DNA from: Marinoscillum sp. MHG1-6
Lineage (GTDB): Bacteria > Bacteroidota > Bacteroidia > Cytophagales > Cyclobacteriaceae
Reading direction: 5' to 3'
Assembly: GCF_024714475.1 (NCBI RefSeq)
Contig: NZ_JAMZMI010000008.1
Coordinates: 124,001-188,000, forward strand
DNA length: 64,000 bases
The notes under the pieces are model-generated. The model made no database searches, had not been told where the DNA came from, and was given only the letters and a program-made list of their open reading frames with translations. Of this stretch, positions 63,392 through 64,000 are shown piece by piece (within the stretch, counting starts at the first letter, position 1; each line of letters starts with the position of its first letter). The position numbers and the translations under genes were made by a program.

Positions 63392-63615
63392 TCGTTCCTA
63401 TTTTGCAAAAGGCTTGCAAAGGAAAGCAACAGTGAAGTTTTGATCAAGTGGAAGAGGGGAGAATTGCTAATCGCGACTTTATTATGTTTCGCACCATCCC
63501 ACCATAGACCCTTAGGGGAATGACCCATGATCCCGCGGCAACCATTCCTGACCACAGGAAACCCTTTGTACCCTACAAGGGTGGTCATGGAGTATTCACC
63601 TGAAAGCACCCACCA
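63392..63615. other. Intergenic region with imperfect hairpin
   Basis: No gene. ACCCTTTGTA and TACAAGGGT at about 63559-63582 pair with one bulge, next to the MITE-like element. No promoter or tRNA signal seen. Confidence 0.45.
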
Positions 63616-63820
63616 CACTTCGCTCGGGTATCCCGGGTGAGGAATATGATAATGGCTTATAGCCATGATTCAGATGTGTGGTATGCAATTCTGAAATGTC
63701 GGTATAGCGAAAGCCAAATAGTGGTTGTGCTTATGATCGTAATGAATTTAAACAGATACAGGTCTAAAGCCGAATACATAGGAATCACTCCTCGCAGCGC
63801 TGAGTGCACCATTAAGTAAT
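63616..63820 (+). mobile_element. Internally deleted (MITE-like) copy of the RAYT element
   Basis: The left ~125 bp match 3278-3404 (hairpin CTTCGCTCGGGTATCCCGGG region, then AATATGATAATGGCTTATAGCC). The right ~95 bp match 3862-3957 (GTGCTTATGATCGTA, then CTAAAGCCGAATACATA and AATCACTC). About 455 bp of transposase sequence are missing between them, with AGTG at the junction in both flanks. An 8-base difference near TATAGCGAAAGCC also separates the copies. Confidence 0.8.
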
Positions 63821-63887
63821 TTTCGATGCTCCTGTTATATGTTATGTTGAATAAAACGGATGTATTGCTTGAGATCTAATGGTCAAA

Positions 63888-64000
63888 CCGTATTTTTATA
63901 CGGATAATAAACGGCTTAACCGGTTATACTCGGCTAACCGATTGATAATAAACAAAATATACACCAACCTGAAAGGTGTGTGAGTGCACTATATTCGGTT
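63888..64000. other. Cluster of hairpins at the window end
   Basis: CCGTATTTTTATACGG (63888-63903), TAACCGGTTA (63917-63926), CGGTTA and TAACCG framing 63921-63940, and ACACC/GGTGT (63961-63979) are all inverted repeats within 92 bp, and GATAATAAAC occurs twice. There is no gene. The array is cut by the window border, so it cannot be classified. Confidence 0.5.

Noticed and set aside
1-64000. tRNA, rRNA or riboswitch genes
   Set aside because: I looked through the intergenic gaps for cloverleaf-like arms and known riboswitch cores and saw none; a covariance-model scan would be decisive.

Overview
The window looks like the chromosome of a marine-type Bacteroidota bacterium, most likely a Cytophagales relative. 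Three lines of evidence support this. Three proteins end in type IX secretion (T9SS) C-terminal sorting domains. Several genes are preceded by the Bacteroidota -7 box TAnnTTTG. Many lipoproteins and outer-membrane barrels of this phylum's style are present. There are no rRNA or tRNA genes, no CRISPR array, no phage and no SusC/SusD pair that I can see.

Layout. 1-3.2 kb: the 3' part of a Uup-type ABC-F ATPase, a small hypothetical gene and a secreted esterase-like hydrolase. 3.28-3.96 kb: a REP-associated (Y1/HUH) transposase element with hairpin ends. 4.1-18.8 kb: a complete galacturonate/unsaturated-uronate catabolic locus. uxaB-uxaA run on the minus strand. On the plus strand run a DUF4861 lipoprotein, a GH28 polygalacturonase, a NUDIX-type regulator, kduI, a VOC protein, kduD, uxaC, kdgK, kdgA and the TRAP transporter dctPQM. 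A LacI-like palindrome precedes uxaB. A 19-bp perfect palindrome lies just downstream of a good Bacteroidota promoter in front of kduI.

19-30 kb: a TetR-ABC1 kinase pair, a 2,4-dienoyl-CoA reductase, a PadR-membrane protein pair carrying GldL-like motifs, an M14 carboxypeptidase, phenylalanine hydroxylase and the hisH-hisA-hisF-hisIE block. 30-42 kb: housekeeping and metabolic genes. These include an SthA-like flavoprotein without redox cysteines, purine nucleoside phosphorylase, a homologue of iodotyrosine deiodinase, a PDZ aspartyl protease, a class III aminotransferase, Bcp, an M23 peptidase, an FAA hydrolase and MtaB.

42-46.6 kb: an exported TPR-CHAT protease translationally coupled to a beta-barrel protein, divergent from a lipoprotein. 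I consider this the least explained gene set in the window. 46.6-55.2 kb: T9SS-secreted proteins, including a large GH43 arabinanase-like enzyme, interleaved with unusual intergenic arrays built from TTTGGC-like and AACTG-like words. A near-identical ~435-bp direct repeat flanks a Crp-haloalkane-dehalogenase-like gene pair, and a hexamer microsatellite sits in front of the crp-like gene. 55.2-63.4 kb: glycogen phosphorylase, a LamG-T9SS protein, a diheme cytochrome c, a sterol-desaturase-like enzyme, a small exported protein and a FemAB-like acyltransferase. 63.6-63.8 kb: an internally deleted, MITE-like copy of the transposase element from 3.3 kb. The last 120 bp hold several hairpins of unknown function.

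How the main genes work together. Secreted GH28 and GH43 enzymes would trim pectin and arabinan. The TRAP system would import uronates. UxaC-UxaB-UxaA and KduI-KduD would converge on 2-keto-3-deoxygluconate, which KdgK and KdgA split into pyruvate and glyceraldehyde-3-phosphate. Assignments come from reading motifs and family knowledge; no database search was run.
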